Source: Candidatus Koribacter versatilis Ellin345
GTDB taxonomy: Bacteria; Acidobacteriota; Terriglobia; Terriglobales; Acidobacteriaceae
DNA length: 64,000 bases
Reading direction: 5' to 3'
Assembly: GCF_000014005.1 (NCBI RefSeq)
Contig: NC_008009.1
Location: 248,001 to 312,000, forward strand
This document shows, piece by piece, positions 42,661 to 50,156 of the stretch (position 1 is the first letter of the stretch; the number at the start of each line of letters is the position of its first letter). The notes under the pieces were generated by a model. The model did not search any database, was not told the DNA's origin, and saw nothing but the letters and a program-made list of their open reading frames with translations. A program made the position numbers and the translations under genes.

Positions 42661-42736
42661 TCTTCGAAAATCTCTCACTTGCGACGGTCGCATCACATTC
42701 GCTCCACCCTCTCAAAGCATATAATCCACCGCGGTC

Positions 42737-45724
42737 ATGGCCACCACGCGCAGCACCGCCCCGCTTCGCGACGCTGAGGAAACCCTCGAAAGTTTCGACA
42801 GCCTCATGCCCTTCCGCGTGCAGGACATCCTGCTCGTCTCCAGCCTCTACGACTCCTTCATCCTCCGCGAAGACGGGCGCCTCAACGAGTTGCTCATCGG
42901 CGAATCGCGCGAACTCGATCTCCAGCACATCCCGGGCATCACGCACGTCTCGAACTGCGCGCAGGCGCTGGAGATCATGCGCTCGCAGCCGCGCTTCAAC
43001 CTTATCGTTACCAACCTCGCGGTTGGCGAAATGAACGCGGCGCAACTCGCGCGCGAAATCCGCAAGTCCGGCAGCGATGTCCCGGTGCTCGTGCTCGCCT
43101 ACGACTATCGCGAGGTCAAGAATTTCATCGCGCGTAATCCCGTCACCGACATCGATCGCATTTTTCTCTGGCAGGGCAATGCGCGCGTGCTGGTTGCGAT
43201 GGTTAAGTACATCGAAGACAAGCGCAACGCGCTGCACGACACGAAGACTGTCGGCGTCCCCGTGCTGCTGGTCGTCGAAGACAACATCCGTTATTACTCA
43301 TCCGTGCTGCCGGTGATTTACACCGAGCTGATCACGCAGTCGAAGCGCGTGATTCGCGAAGGCATTAACGTCGCGCATAAATTGGTACGCCAGCGTGCGC
43401 GTCCGAAAATCCTGCTCTGTTCCGATTTCGAAGAAGCCGAGAAGTATGCGCAGCAGTATCGTGAGAACCTGCTCGCCGTCGTCTCTGATGTGCAATTTCC
43501 GCGCGCCGGCGCGCCTGAAGCCGAAGCCGGCTTCGAACTCGCACACTACATTCGCGACCTCGTGCCCGACGTGCCGATCGTGCTGCACTCCAGCCATACC
43601 GAGTACAAAACGCGCGCCCACGACGAGGGCTTCGCGTTCCTGCAAAAACGTTCGCCCACGTTCCTCCGCGACTTCCGACGCCTGCTCACGCAGCAGTGCG
43701 CCTTCGGCGATTTCGTATTCCGGCTTCCCAGTGGGGAAGAGGTCGGCCGCGCCAGCGACATGAACCAGCTCGAGGCGCACCTGCATCGCGTGCCGCCGGA
43801 GAGCATTGCGTACCACAGTCAACGCAATCACTTCTCGCGATGGCTCACTGCGCGCACCGAATTCGCAGTCGCGCAAAAGCTGCGTCCGCGCAAGGTTTCG
43901 GATTTCGCAACCCTGGAAGACCTTCGTAACGATCTCATCGACTCGATCAACGAATACCGCCGCGAGCAGACGGAAGTTTCAATAGGCGACTTCGACGCCG
44001 CCAACTTCAAAATTGGAGACGCCTTCTTCCTGCGAATCGGTTCAGGTTCGCTCGGCGGCAAGGCGCGCGGCTTGGCGTTCATGCGCCACCTCCTCTACAA
44101 ACAGCGATTCTCGCGGCGTTTTCCCGGCGTCAAAGTTTCCGTTCCACCCGCGGTCGTCGTGAGCACCGAATACTTCGATCGCTTCCTCACCGAGAACAAC
44201 CTCCTCGAGTTCGCGATCCGCTGCACTGACGACGCCGACATCCGACGCCGCTTCCTCGAAGCCGAATTGCCCGCGACGCTCATCCGCGACCTAACCGCGT
44301 TTCTCGAAGAAGCGAAGTATCCGCTGGCTGTTCGTTCTTCGAGCCTGCTCGAAGACTCGCACTACCAGCCGTTCACCGGCGTATACGAGACCTTCATGCT
44401 CGGCAACCAGCAGCCGACGGAGGAAGAACGCCTCGCGCAACTCGGACGCGCCATCAAGCTGATCTATGCCTCGACCTTCAGCCAACACGCCAAGGCCTAC
44501 GTTCGCGCCACACCGTACCGTCTCGAAGAAGAAAAGATGGCGGTCATCGTCCAGCAAGTCGTTGGATCGCAGCACGACACGCGTTTTTATCCGGACTTTT
44601 CCGGCGTCGTGCGCTCGCATAACTTCTACCCGACTGCACCCATGGCGGCCGGTGATGGCATCGCCGCCGTTGCGCTCGGTATGGGTCGCGCGGTCGTCGA
44701 GGGCGGACGCTGCCTGTCGTTCTGCCCGCGCTATCCTCGCCACCCGATACAGTTTTCCGAGGTAAAAGAGATCCTCTCCACCTCGCAGTCGGAATTCTGG
44801 GCGATGGACCTCGACCAACGACACAACGACAATCCTGTCTCGTCCTTGCGTGAAACGCGCTTCCAGTTGAACGTCGCAGAAGAAGATGGAACGCTCGCGC
44901 CCGTGGCCTCCACCTACAGTCCCGACAACGATCGCGTCTACGATGGTATGGGCCGCTCCGGAGCCCGCATCGTCAGCTTCGCGCCGATCCTTAAGCAGGA
45001 GATCTTCCCGCTCGCGCGCATTCTCGACGACCTCTCGAAAGTCGGGGAAGCTGCGCTCGGACAGCCCGTCGAAATCGAATTTGCCGTCCGTCTGCCGCGG
45101 GTAGAAGGCGAACCCGCGAACTTCGGCTTCCTCCAGGTGCGTCCGCTCGTCCTCTCCGGCGAGAACGAAAACCTGCACATGGGCGATGTTGACGATGCCA
45201 CGCTGATCTGCAAAAGTACCAGCGTCCTCGGCAACGGCCGAGTCCAAAATCTTCGCGATGTCGTGGTCGTGGACTTCCATCGCTTCGAGCGTGGACGCAG
45301 CCAGCAAGTCGCTGAGGCCGTCGCGCACTTCAATGCCAACCTCATGGACGAAGACCGCCCCTATCTGCTCATCGGCGTCGGACGCTGGGGGTCGAACGAT
45401 CCGTGGCTCGGCATCCCAATCGAATGGGACGAAATCGCCGGCGCCCGGGTCATCGTTGAAACCGGCTTCAAAGATATGGCCGTCACCCCGTCGCAGGGCA
45501 GCCACTTCTTCCAGAACTTAATGGCGTTTCAAGTCGGTTATTTCACGGTGAATCCCGAGAACGGCCACGGCCTTCTCGATTGGGACTGGCTCGGTGCGCA
45601 GAATGCTCGCGAAGAAATCGATTGCGTGCGCCACCTGCGCTTCGATCAGCCCGCAACGGTCGTGATGAACGGCATGACCCGCGAAGGCATGATCTTCAAG
45701 CCCGGACAGGAAACTCGACCCTAG
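42737..45724 (+). CDS. Double-receiver PEP-synthase-like ATP-grasp protein
   Basis: A 995-residue soluble protein. Residues about 29-160 form a receiver-like domain in which the phospho-acceptor Asp is replaced (FNLIVTNLAVGEMNAAQLA). Residues about 172-315 are a second receiver with an acidic pair (VLLVVEDN), Asp in VVSDVQFPRAG, Ser in VLHSSH and Lys in FLQKRS. From about 425 to 800 there is a PPDK/PEP-synthase N-terminal ATP-grasp domain (GSGSLGGKARGLAFM, PLAVRSSSLLEDS, GFLQVRPLVLSGENE). The last 190 residues (LIGVGRWGSNDPWLGIP, SQGSHFFQNL) follow where the phosphohistidine and PEP-binding domains would be, but I see no such motifs. So it is probably not a PEP synthase; a signalling phosphotransferase or ligase is inference. 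Confidence 0.8.
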   Translation: MATTRSTAPLRDAEETLESFDSLMPFRVQDILLVSSLYDSFILREDGRLNELLIGESRELDLQHIPGITHVSNCAQALEIMRSQPRFNLIVTNLAVGEMNAAQLAREIRKSGSDVPVLVLAYDYREVKNFIARNPVTDIDRIFLWQGNARVLVAMVKYIEDKRNALHDTKTVGVPVLLVVEDNIRYYSSVLPVIYTELITQSKRVIREGINVAHKLVRQRARPKILLCSDFEEAEKYAQQYRENLLAVVSDVQFPRAGAPEAEAGFELAHYIRDLVPDVPIVLHSSHTEYKTRAHDEGFAFLQKRSPTFLRDFRRLLTQQCAFGDFVFRLPSGEEVGRASDMNQLEAHLHRVPPESIAYHSQRNHFSRWLTARTEFAVAQKLRPRKVSDFATLEDLRNDLIDSINEYRREQTEVSIGDFDAANFKIGDAFFLRIGSGSLGGKARGLAFMRHLLYKQRFSRRFPGVKVSVPPAVVVSTEYFDRFLTENNLLEFAIRCTDDADIRRRFLEAELPATLIRDLTAFLEEAKYPLAVRSSSLLEDSHYQPFTGVYETFMLGNQQPTEEERLAQLGRAIKLIYASTFSQHAKAYVRATPYRLEEEKMAVIVQQVVGSQHDTRFYPDFSGVVRSHNFYPTAPMAAGDGIAAVALGMGRAVVEGGRCLSFCPRYPRHPIQFSEVKEILSTSQSEFWAMDLDQRHNDNPVSSLRETRFQLNVAEEDGTLAPVASTYSPDNDRVYDGMGRSGARIVSFAPILKQEIFPLARILDDLSKVGEAALGQPVEIEFAVRLPRVEGEPANFGFLQVRPLVLSGENENLHMGDVDDATLICKSTSVLGNGRVQNLRDVVVVDFHRFERGRSQQVAEAVAHFNANLMDEDRPYLLIGVGRWGSNDPWLGIPIEWDEIAGARVIVETGFKDMAVTPSQGSHFFQNLMAFQVGYFTVNPENGHGLLDWDWLGAQNAREEIDCVRHLRFDQPATVVMNGMTREGMIFKPGQETRP

Positions 45725-45759
45725 CCGTGTTTTGGTGCGGTGTTTTGGTTTTGAAATTC

Positions 45760-45811
45760 TGTCATCCGGAGCGAAGCGACCGAAGGTCGAGCAGTCGAAG
45801 GACCCCTATCG
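45760..45811 (+). repeat. TGTCATCC hairpin repeat, copy C
   Basis: TGTCATCCGGAGCGAAG precedes a stem CGACC / GGTCG with GAA loop (45777-45789), then AGCAGTCGAAGGACC and CCTATCG. It lies between the convergent ends of the PEP-synthase-like gene and aroF. The stem differs from copies A and B in both arms. Confidence 0.8.
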
Positions 45812-45828
45812 TCACCACGATCACTAGG

Positions 45829-46905
45829 CTACTTCCGGCGAGAGCGCACCGCAGCCGCCAGTTCCCCCAGCAGCCCCCGCGTTTCTTTCCAGTCAATGCA
45901 AGCGTCGGTAATGCTCTGCCCGTAGACCAGCGGCTTGCCCTTCACGAACTTCTGTGCGCCACCGACGAGGTTGCTCTCAATCATCACGCCGATGATCGCT
46001 TTGTTTCCGCCGGCAATCTGCCCAGCCACATCGCGCGCCACCGCGCCCTGACGCGTGTGGTCCTTGTTGCTGTTGGCGTGGCTGCAATCGATCATCAAGC
46101 GCTGCGGCAACCCAGCCTTCTCCAGCAGCCCACACGCTTCTTTCACGGACGCCGCGTCGTAATTTGCCAGCTTGCGTCCGCCGCGCAGGATCACATGGCA
46201 ATCCGGATTGCCCGTGGTCGCGAAGATCGCCGACTGCCCATACTTCGTGTGTCCGAGGAACGTATGCGGATGTGCTGCCGACTGCACCGCCTCAATCGCG
46301 ATGCCGACATTTCCCGACGTCCCATTCTTAAATCCCACCGGACACGACAGTCCACTCACCAGCTCGCGATGGATCTGGCTCTCGGTGGTACGCGCTCCGA
46401 TCGCGCCCCAGCACACCAATCCCGCAAGATACTGCGGCGTAATCATGTCAAGAAATTCCGTGCCTGCGGGAACACCCATCTCCGCGAGATCCAGCAGCAA
46501 ATGCCGCGAAATCCGCAGGCCGTCGTTGATGTTGAACGACTCGTCGAGGTGCGGATCGTTGATCAGCCCCTTCCACCCAATCGTGGTGCGAGGCTTCTCG
46601 AAGTACACCCGCATTACCAGGAAGAGATCGTTCGAAAGCTCGGTGATTGCGTCTTTCAGCAGCGCCGCATATTCGCGCGCCGCTTTCACGTCATGGATGG
46701 AACACGGTCCCAGCACCACCAGCAGCCGCGAATCTTCTCCACGAATTATGTCGCGCACCGTGTTGCGCGCGTTCGCGACGGTCGCTGAAGCGTTCTCCGT
46801 CGTCGGCAGTTCCTCGTCGAGGAACGCCGGCGGAAGAACAACTTTTGTCCACTGGATGCGTAAGTCTTCGGTCGGGCGGATCATCGGAAACTCGCTGAAA
46901 TCCAC
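45829..46905 (-). CDS. aroF: DAHP synthase, class I (AroF/G/H type)
   Basis: This enzyme joins PEP and erythrose-4-phosphate, the first step of the shikimate path. The 358-residue protein has the E. coli-type class I pattern: LLVVLGPCSIHDVKAAREYA, RVYFEKPRTTIGWKGLINDP (PEP/E4P site), GFKNGTSGNVGIAIEAV and the metal/catalytic CSHANSNKDHTRQG, ending VYGQSITDACIDWKETRGLL. Length matches E. coli AroG (350). Which aromatic amino acid inhibits it cannot be told. It is the last gene after gntR and a ROK kinase, 20 bases downstream of the kinase. Confidence 0.95.
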   Translation of the reverse strand: MDFSEFPMIRPTEDLRIQWTKVVLPPAFLDEELPTTENASATVANARNTVRDIIRGEDSRLLVVLGPCSIHDVKAAREYAALLKDAITELSNDLFLVMRVYFEKPRTTIGWKGLINDPHLDESFNINDGLRISRHLLLDLAEMGVPAGTEFLDMITPQYLAGLVCWGAIGARTTESQIHRELVSGLSCPVGFKNGTSGNVGIAIEAVQSAAHPHTFLGHTKYGQSAIFATTGNPDCHVILRGGRKLANYDAASVKEACGLLEKAGLPQRLMIDCSHANSNKDHTRQGAVARDVAGQIAGGNKAIIGVMIESNLVGGAQKFVKGKPLVYGQSITDACIDWKETRGLLGELAAAVRSRRK

Positions 46906-46925
46906 CTTACCACAGCGGTTTCAGC

Positions 46926-47933
46926 TCAGTGCGTAGGCGCGTGCATGATGTACTGCCCCGGATGCACCACCAGCGCAGCCGCGCCAACGATGCCCGAATC
47001 CGGCCCGTACTTCGCCTGCACGAACGGGATCTCGCCCGCGCGCGGATTCACCGACCACGAGCGCAGGTACTCGCGGATCCGCGGATACCATGGCGAGAGC
47101 ATGTTGCCCACGCCGCCGCCCATCACGATCACATCGGGTTCGAGGAAGTCCACAATGTTGCCCAGCCAGATAGCGATGTAATCGGCAGTCTCTTCGAACA
47201 CTTCGGTCGCCAGCCGATCGCCCGCTTTCCACGCGGCTTCCACGGTCTCGCCGGTGATCTTCGAAACATCCCCGCCCGCGAGTTCGATGAGCTTCGCGCC
47301 TTCATTGCCCGAGGCCGACTCGATTCTCCGCCGCGCGCGGGTCGCGATCCCCGGCCCCGCCGCGAGGTACTCGATGCATCCGGGCTTGCCGCATGCGCAG
47401 CGTGGGCCGCGATGATCGAAGTTGATGCTCATGTGGCCGCCTTCGCCTGCCGAGCCGGTGCGTCCGAGATAAACCTGGCGATCGAACAAGATCGCCGTGC
47501 CGATTCCGGTCCCCACCGTCGCGTAAAAGACGGAGTCGTACCCCACGCCGTTGCCCCAAACCGCTTCCGCAAGTCCGGCGGCGTTGGCATCGTTGTGCAG
47601 TTCGGTCGGAAGTCCGTACTGTTTCGCGATAATCTCGGCGAGCCCAAAATTTTTCCAGCAGGGAAGGTTGGTCGCCATTACCACGGTGCCGGTGCGCGGG
47701 TCCACCGAGCCAGGTGAACTCAATCCAATCGCGCGCACTTCAGCTTCGGGATTTTCGCGGATAGTCCGGTCAATCGCCTCCCGCACCGCATTGACGGCTT
47801 CGTCCGCTCCACGCGAGCAATTCATCGGATTGCGAGTCTTGTAGAGAAGCTCGCCGTTATCGTTCACCAGTCCGGCGGCGACCTTCGTGCCGCCGATGTC
47901 GACTCCCAGGAACGCCTCTCCCCTGGCTCCCAT
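46926..47933 (-). CDS. ROK-family sugar kinase (glucokinase-like)
   Basis: A 335-residue ATP-dependent hexose kinase or N-acetylhexosamine kinase of the ROK family. It has the phosphate-1 motif (FLGVDIGGTKVAAGLVNDNG), the sugar/catalytic region (LHNDANAAGLAEAVWGNG), the adenosine-side VGTGIGTAI, GEGGHMSI and the zinc site CACGKPGCIEYLAAGPG. The form fits bacterial glucokinase, but mannose or GlcNAc kinases look alike. AGGAG precedes the ATG and overlaps the gntR stop region. It lies eight bases after gntR and before aroF, so it is probably controlled by that regulator. Confidence 0.92.
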   Translation of the reverse strand: MGARGEAFLGVDIGGTKVAAGLVNDNGELLYKTRNPMNCSRGADEAVNAVREAIDRTIRENPEAEVRAIGLSSPGSVDPRTGTVVMATNLPCWKNFGLAEIIAKQYGLPTELHNDANAAGLAEAVWGNGVGYDSVFYATVGTGIGTAILFDRQVYLGRTGSAGEGGHMSINFDHRGPRCACGKPGCIEYLAAGPGIATRARRRIESASGNEGAKLIELAGGDVSKITGETVEAAWKAGDRLATEVFEETADYIAIWLGNIVDFLEPDVIVMGGGVGNMLSPWYPRIREYLRSWSVNPRAGEIPFVQAKYGPDSGIVGAAALVVHPGQYIMHAPTH

Positions 47934-47941
47934 GCCTGCTC

Positions 47942-48664
47942 CTAACGATAGCGCCTGATCCGCAACACGTGGCGGTCGGCGCGGTACATGCCGAGCACAT
48001 ACAAAATCGGCTTGCCCTGCGTGGAATAGATCGTCTGACGAATGCGCAATACAGGATATCCCTTGGGAACCGCGAGCAACCGCGCGAGATCAGGGTCCGC
48101 ACCGGTCGCATCAATTTCCTCGTCGGCATGCGCGATGGTGATGCCGTATTCCTTCTCCATCAAGGTAAAGAGCGATCCGCGCTCCAGCGCCTGCCGCGAT
48201 ACGCCGCGAAAGTCTTCCGCCGACAAGTAGCAACTCTCCACGGCAAACGGTTCGCCGGATCCAAGCCGTACCCGTTCGATTCGCAGCAGCCGGCTCGCTC
48301 CCGGCAGGGAAAGACGCGCGGCGATCTCGTCTTCATCGTCCACGACCTTGAGCGCAACCACGCGCGAAGCGGAATCGAGGCTGCGCGCTGCCAGTTGTTC
48401 GCTGAAACTGGTGAGCTTGTTGAAGTGGATTTTCGGTGCCGCGACAAACGTTCCCGCGCCATGCCTTCGTTCTACAAGGCCCTCGCGCTCCAGCCCCACC
48501 AGGGCGTGACGCGCCGTCATCAGGCTCACGTCGTGCAGACGCGCCAGCGAACGCTCGGACTCCACCGCATCGCCCGGCTTCAGTTCGCCCCGCTCAATGC
48601 GCTTCAGGATCGTGTCCTGGATGCGCTTGTACGCCGGGGTCCCGTTCTTGCGAATGGTTGGCAT
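47942..48664 (-). CDS. GntR/HutC-family repressor with UTRA domain
   Basis: A 240-residue regulator. The N-terminal winged helix is GntR type (PAYKRIQDTILKRIERGELK, LARLHDVSLMTARHALVGLE, EGLVERRHGAGTFVA). The C-terminal UTRA domain (FSEQLAARSLDSASRVVAL, ERVRLGSGEPFAVESCYLSA, FTLMEKEYGITIAHADEEID, GYPVLRIRQTIYSTQGKPIL) binds small ligands, often sugar phosphates such as GlcN-6-P in NagR/YvoA. With the ROK kinase next in the operon, a hexose or amino-sugar phosphate is a fair guess. Its promoter and a palindromic box lie upstream at 48763-48801. Confidence 0.92.
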   Translation of the reverse strand: MPTIRKNGTPAYKRIQDTILKRIERGELKPGDAVESERSLARLHDVSLMTARHALVGLEREGLVERRHGAGTFVAAPKIHFNKLTSFSEQLAARSLDSASRVVALKVVDDEDEIAARLSLPGASRLLRIERVRLGSGEPFAVESCYLSAEDFRGVSRQALERGSLFTLMEKEYGITIAHADEEIDATGADPDLARLLAVPKGYPVLRIRQTIYSTQGKPILYVLGMYRADRHVLRIRRYR

Positions 48665-48762
48665 GGTTGTCCCCAGAGCTACACGGCTGTCGCGATTGGC
48701 CCGCCGTGGCGCCGCTCCTCTATGTGCTCGTTGTTTCCAAGTTTACAAAACCCAAGGCGAGA

Positions 48763-48801
48763 GCTATAGAGCTTTATACAATGCTCGCCCTCCCTTCGCA
48801 A
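48763..48801 (-). promoter_or_regulatory. Promoter of gntR with overlapping operator box 1
   Basis: On the minus strand TTGCGA (48801-48796) and TATAAA (48778-48773) are 17 bases apart. Directly downstream of the -10 is box 1, GCTATAGAGC on the plus strand (48763-48772), at the expected transcription start. This suggests autorepression by GntR. Confidence 0.6.
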
Positions 48802-48830
48802 GAGGGCTTTTGTGTCTTCGCCGCAAGGAA

Positions 48831-48844
48831 TCGCTATATAGCGA
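48831..48844. promoter_or_regulatory. GCTATATAGC operator-like box 2
   Basis: TCGCTATATAGCGA is a perfect 14-base palindrome between the two divergent promoters. Confidence 0.5.
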
Positions 48845-48970
48845 CTCGTCTGTTCCCGTCGGCACGATAGGCGGACTCTTTTCGGAGTGGCAAGGAAATA
48901 ACGCAAATTATCCCCGGTTCCAGTGTCAAAACAGGAACAAGACAAGGCCGTTCGCAGCGTAAAATTCGCG

Positions 48971-48978
48971 CTATAGCA
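48971..48978. promoter_or_regulatory. GCTATAGC operator-like box 3
   Basis: An 8-base palindrome, a shortened form of boxes 2 and 4 that lacks the central TA. It is weaker evidence than the others. Confidence 0.35.
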
Positions 48979-49024
48979 ATTCGGTCTGTAGCGGGGACAA
49001 ATCGTCGGCCTCCTTCGGTTTCAC

Positions 49025-49054
49025 TTGACGCTCACGTAAATAAAGCTATATAGC
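49025..49054 (+). promoter_or_regulatory. Promoter of ABC exporter leader with operator box 4
   Basis: TTGACG (49025-49030) and TATATA (49047-49052) are 16 bases apart. The -10 lies inside box 4, the palindrome GCTATATAGC (49045-49054). A repressor binding there would block RNA polymerase. Confidence 0.6.
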
Positions 49055-49157
49055 AATATTTACCAGCCCGAACCAACAACCAAGGCGTTTGCCGAAGCGC
49101 TAATGCTGGCAACGCGTAGCTAAGTCTGGTCGACGCTACGTGCAGCTGAACCAGTTC

Positions 49158-49197
49158 GGCAGGGACGCTTCTGACCTCCAAGCGCCCTGCCTTTTTT
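49158..49197 (+). terminator. Intrinsic terminator in the ABC exporter leader
   Basis: The outer stem GGCAGGG / CCCTGCC and inner stem CGCTT / AAGCG, with a 9-base loop, are followed by TTTTTT. It ends 26 bases before the ATG of the ATP-binding gene and about 140 bases after the promoter at 49025-49054. A 6-base-pair hairpin CGTAGC / GCTACG (49115-49140) precedes it. This is either an attenuator or the end of a small RNA. Confidence 0.75.
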
Positions 49198-49223
49198 CTT
49201 GGGATGTGGGAAAATTTCACGGC

Positions 49224-50156
49224 ATGCCTGAACAGGTCGTGGTCCGCTGCAAGGACCTTCGCAAGACGTACGAAGGCAAGGTCGAAGCCGTTCGCGGACT
49301 CGACCTCACCATCTATGCCGGACAGTGCTTCGGCCTGCTCGGCCCTAACGGCGCCGGCAAGACGACCACCATCGAAATCCTCGAAGGCCTTCTCGACGCC
49401 ACCTCCGGCGAAGTCCAAATCCTCGGTCATACCTGGACGAAAAATTCGCGCGAACTCCGCGAACTCATCGGCATCTCGCTGCAAGAGACGCGTCTCGGCG
49501 AAAAACTCACCGTCCGCGAAACCGTCGAACTCTTCGCCGGCTTTTATAAAGTGTCGAGACCGGTAAATACTGTGCTTGAAGAACTCTCGCTGACGGAGAA
49601 AGCCGATGCCCGCGTCGGCAAGCTCTCCGGTGGCCAGAAACAGCGCCTCGCCATTGCCACGGCGCTGGTCGCGAATCCAAAAATCTTGTTTCTCGACGAG
49701 CCCACCACCGGCCTCGATCCGCAGAGCCGCCGCCAGGTCTGGGACATCGTCCGCCGCTTCCAACAAGCTGGCGGCACCGTGCTCCTCACCACGCACTACA
49801 TGGACGAAGCCGAGCGCCTTTGCGATTACATATCCATCATTGATCACGGCAAGGTGATCGCGGCCGGAACCCCGGCCGAATTGATCTCCGGTGTCGGCGG
49901 TCATCACCGCGTCGAGTTTGCCCTTGAGGCAGAGAACGTGGACGACGCGCTCTGGCGGAGCCTTCCGGGCGTAGGCGGCGTACATCGCGATGCTGAAATC
50001 ACCGCGCTCACTGTCGAGGAGCCGCACCTCACCATCCCCGCGCTGCTCGCAATGGTCAACGAACGTGGATGGAAATTGAGCCAACTCACCACCAGGCAAT
50101 CGAGCCTTGAAGACGTCTTCGTGAATCTCACCGGACGTCACCTGCGGGAGGAATGA
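49224..50156 (+). CDS. ABC exporter ATP-binding protein
   Basis: A 310-residue ATPase of the DrrA/CcmA/NodI type. It has Walker A GPNGAGKTT, the Q-loop (IGISLQETRLGEKL), the signature LSGGQKQRLA, Walker B KILFLDEPTTGLD and the H-loop LTTHYMDEAERL. The C-terminal extension (HRVEFALEAENVDDALWRSL ... SSLEDVFVNLTGRHL) matches DrrA-like exporters. The usual substrates are drugs, lipids or polysaccharides. ATG 49224 is chosen because it gives MPEQVVVRCKDLRKTYEG; the frame is open upstream through the terminator. It overlaps the permease start by four bases. Confidence 0.93.
   Translation: MPEQVVVRCKDLRKTYEGKVEAVRGLDLTIYAGQCFGLLGPNGAGKTTTIEILEGLLDATSGEVQILGHTWTKNSRELRELIGISLQETRLGEKLTVRETVELFAGFYKVSRPVNTVLEELSLTEKADARVGKLSGGQKQRLAIATALVANPKILFLDEPTTGLDPQSRRQVWDIVRRFQQAGGTVLLTTHYMDEAERLCDYISIIDHGKVIAAGTPAELISGVGGHHRVEFALEAENVDDALWRSLPGVGGVHRDAEITALTVEEPHLTIPALLAMVNERGWKLSQLTTRQSSLEDVFVNLTGRHLREE

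Larger units (their letters stand above)
48665..49223. other. 559-base divergent regulatory gap
   Basis: No credible gene lies here. It holds the GntR-gene promoter (minus), a plus-strand promoter for the ABC operon, four GCTATA-type boxes, and an intrinsic terminator in the exporter's leader; these are listed separately. A smaller hairpin GCCCTC/GAGGGC followed by TTTT (48787-48811) overlaps the spacer of the minus-strand promoter. Confidence 0.6.
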
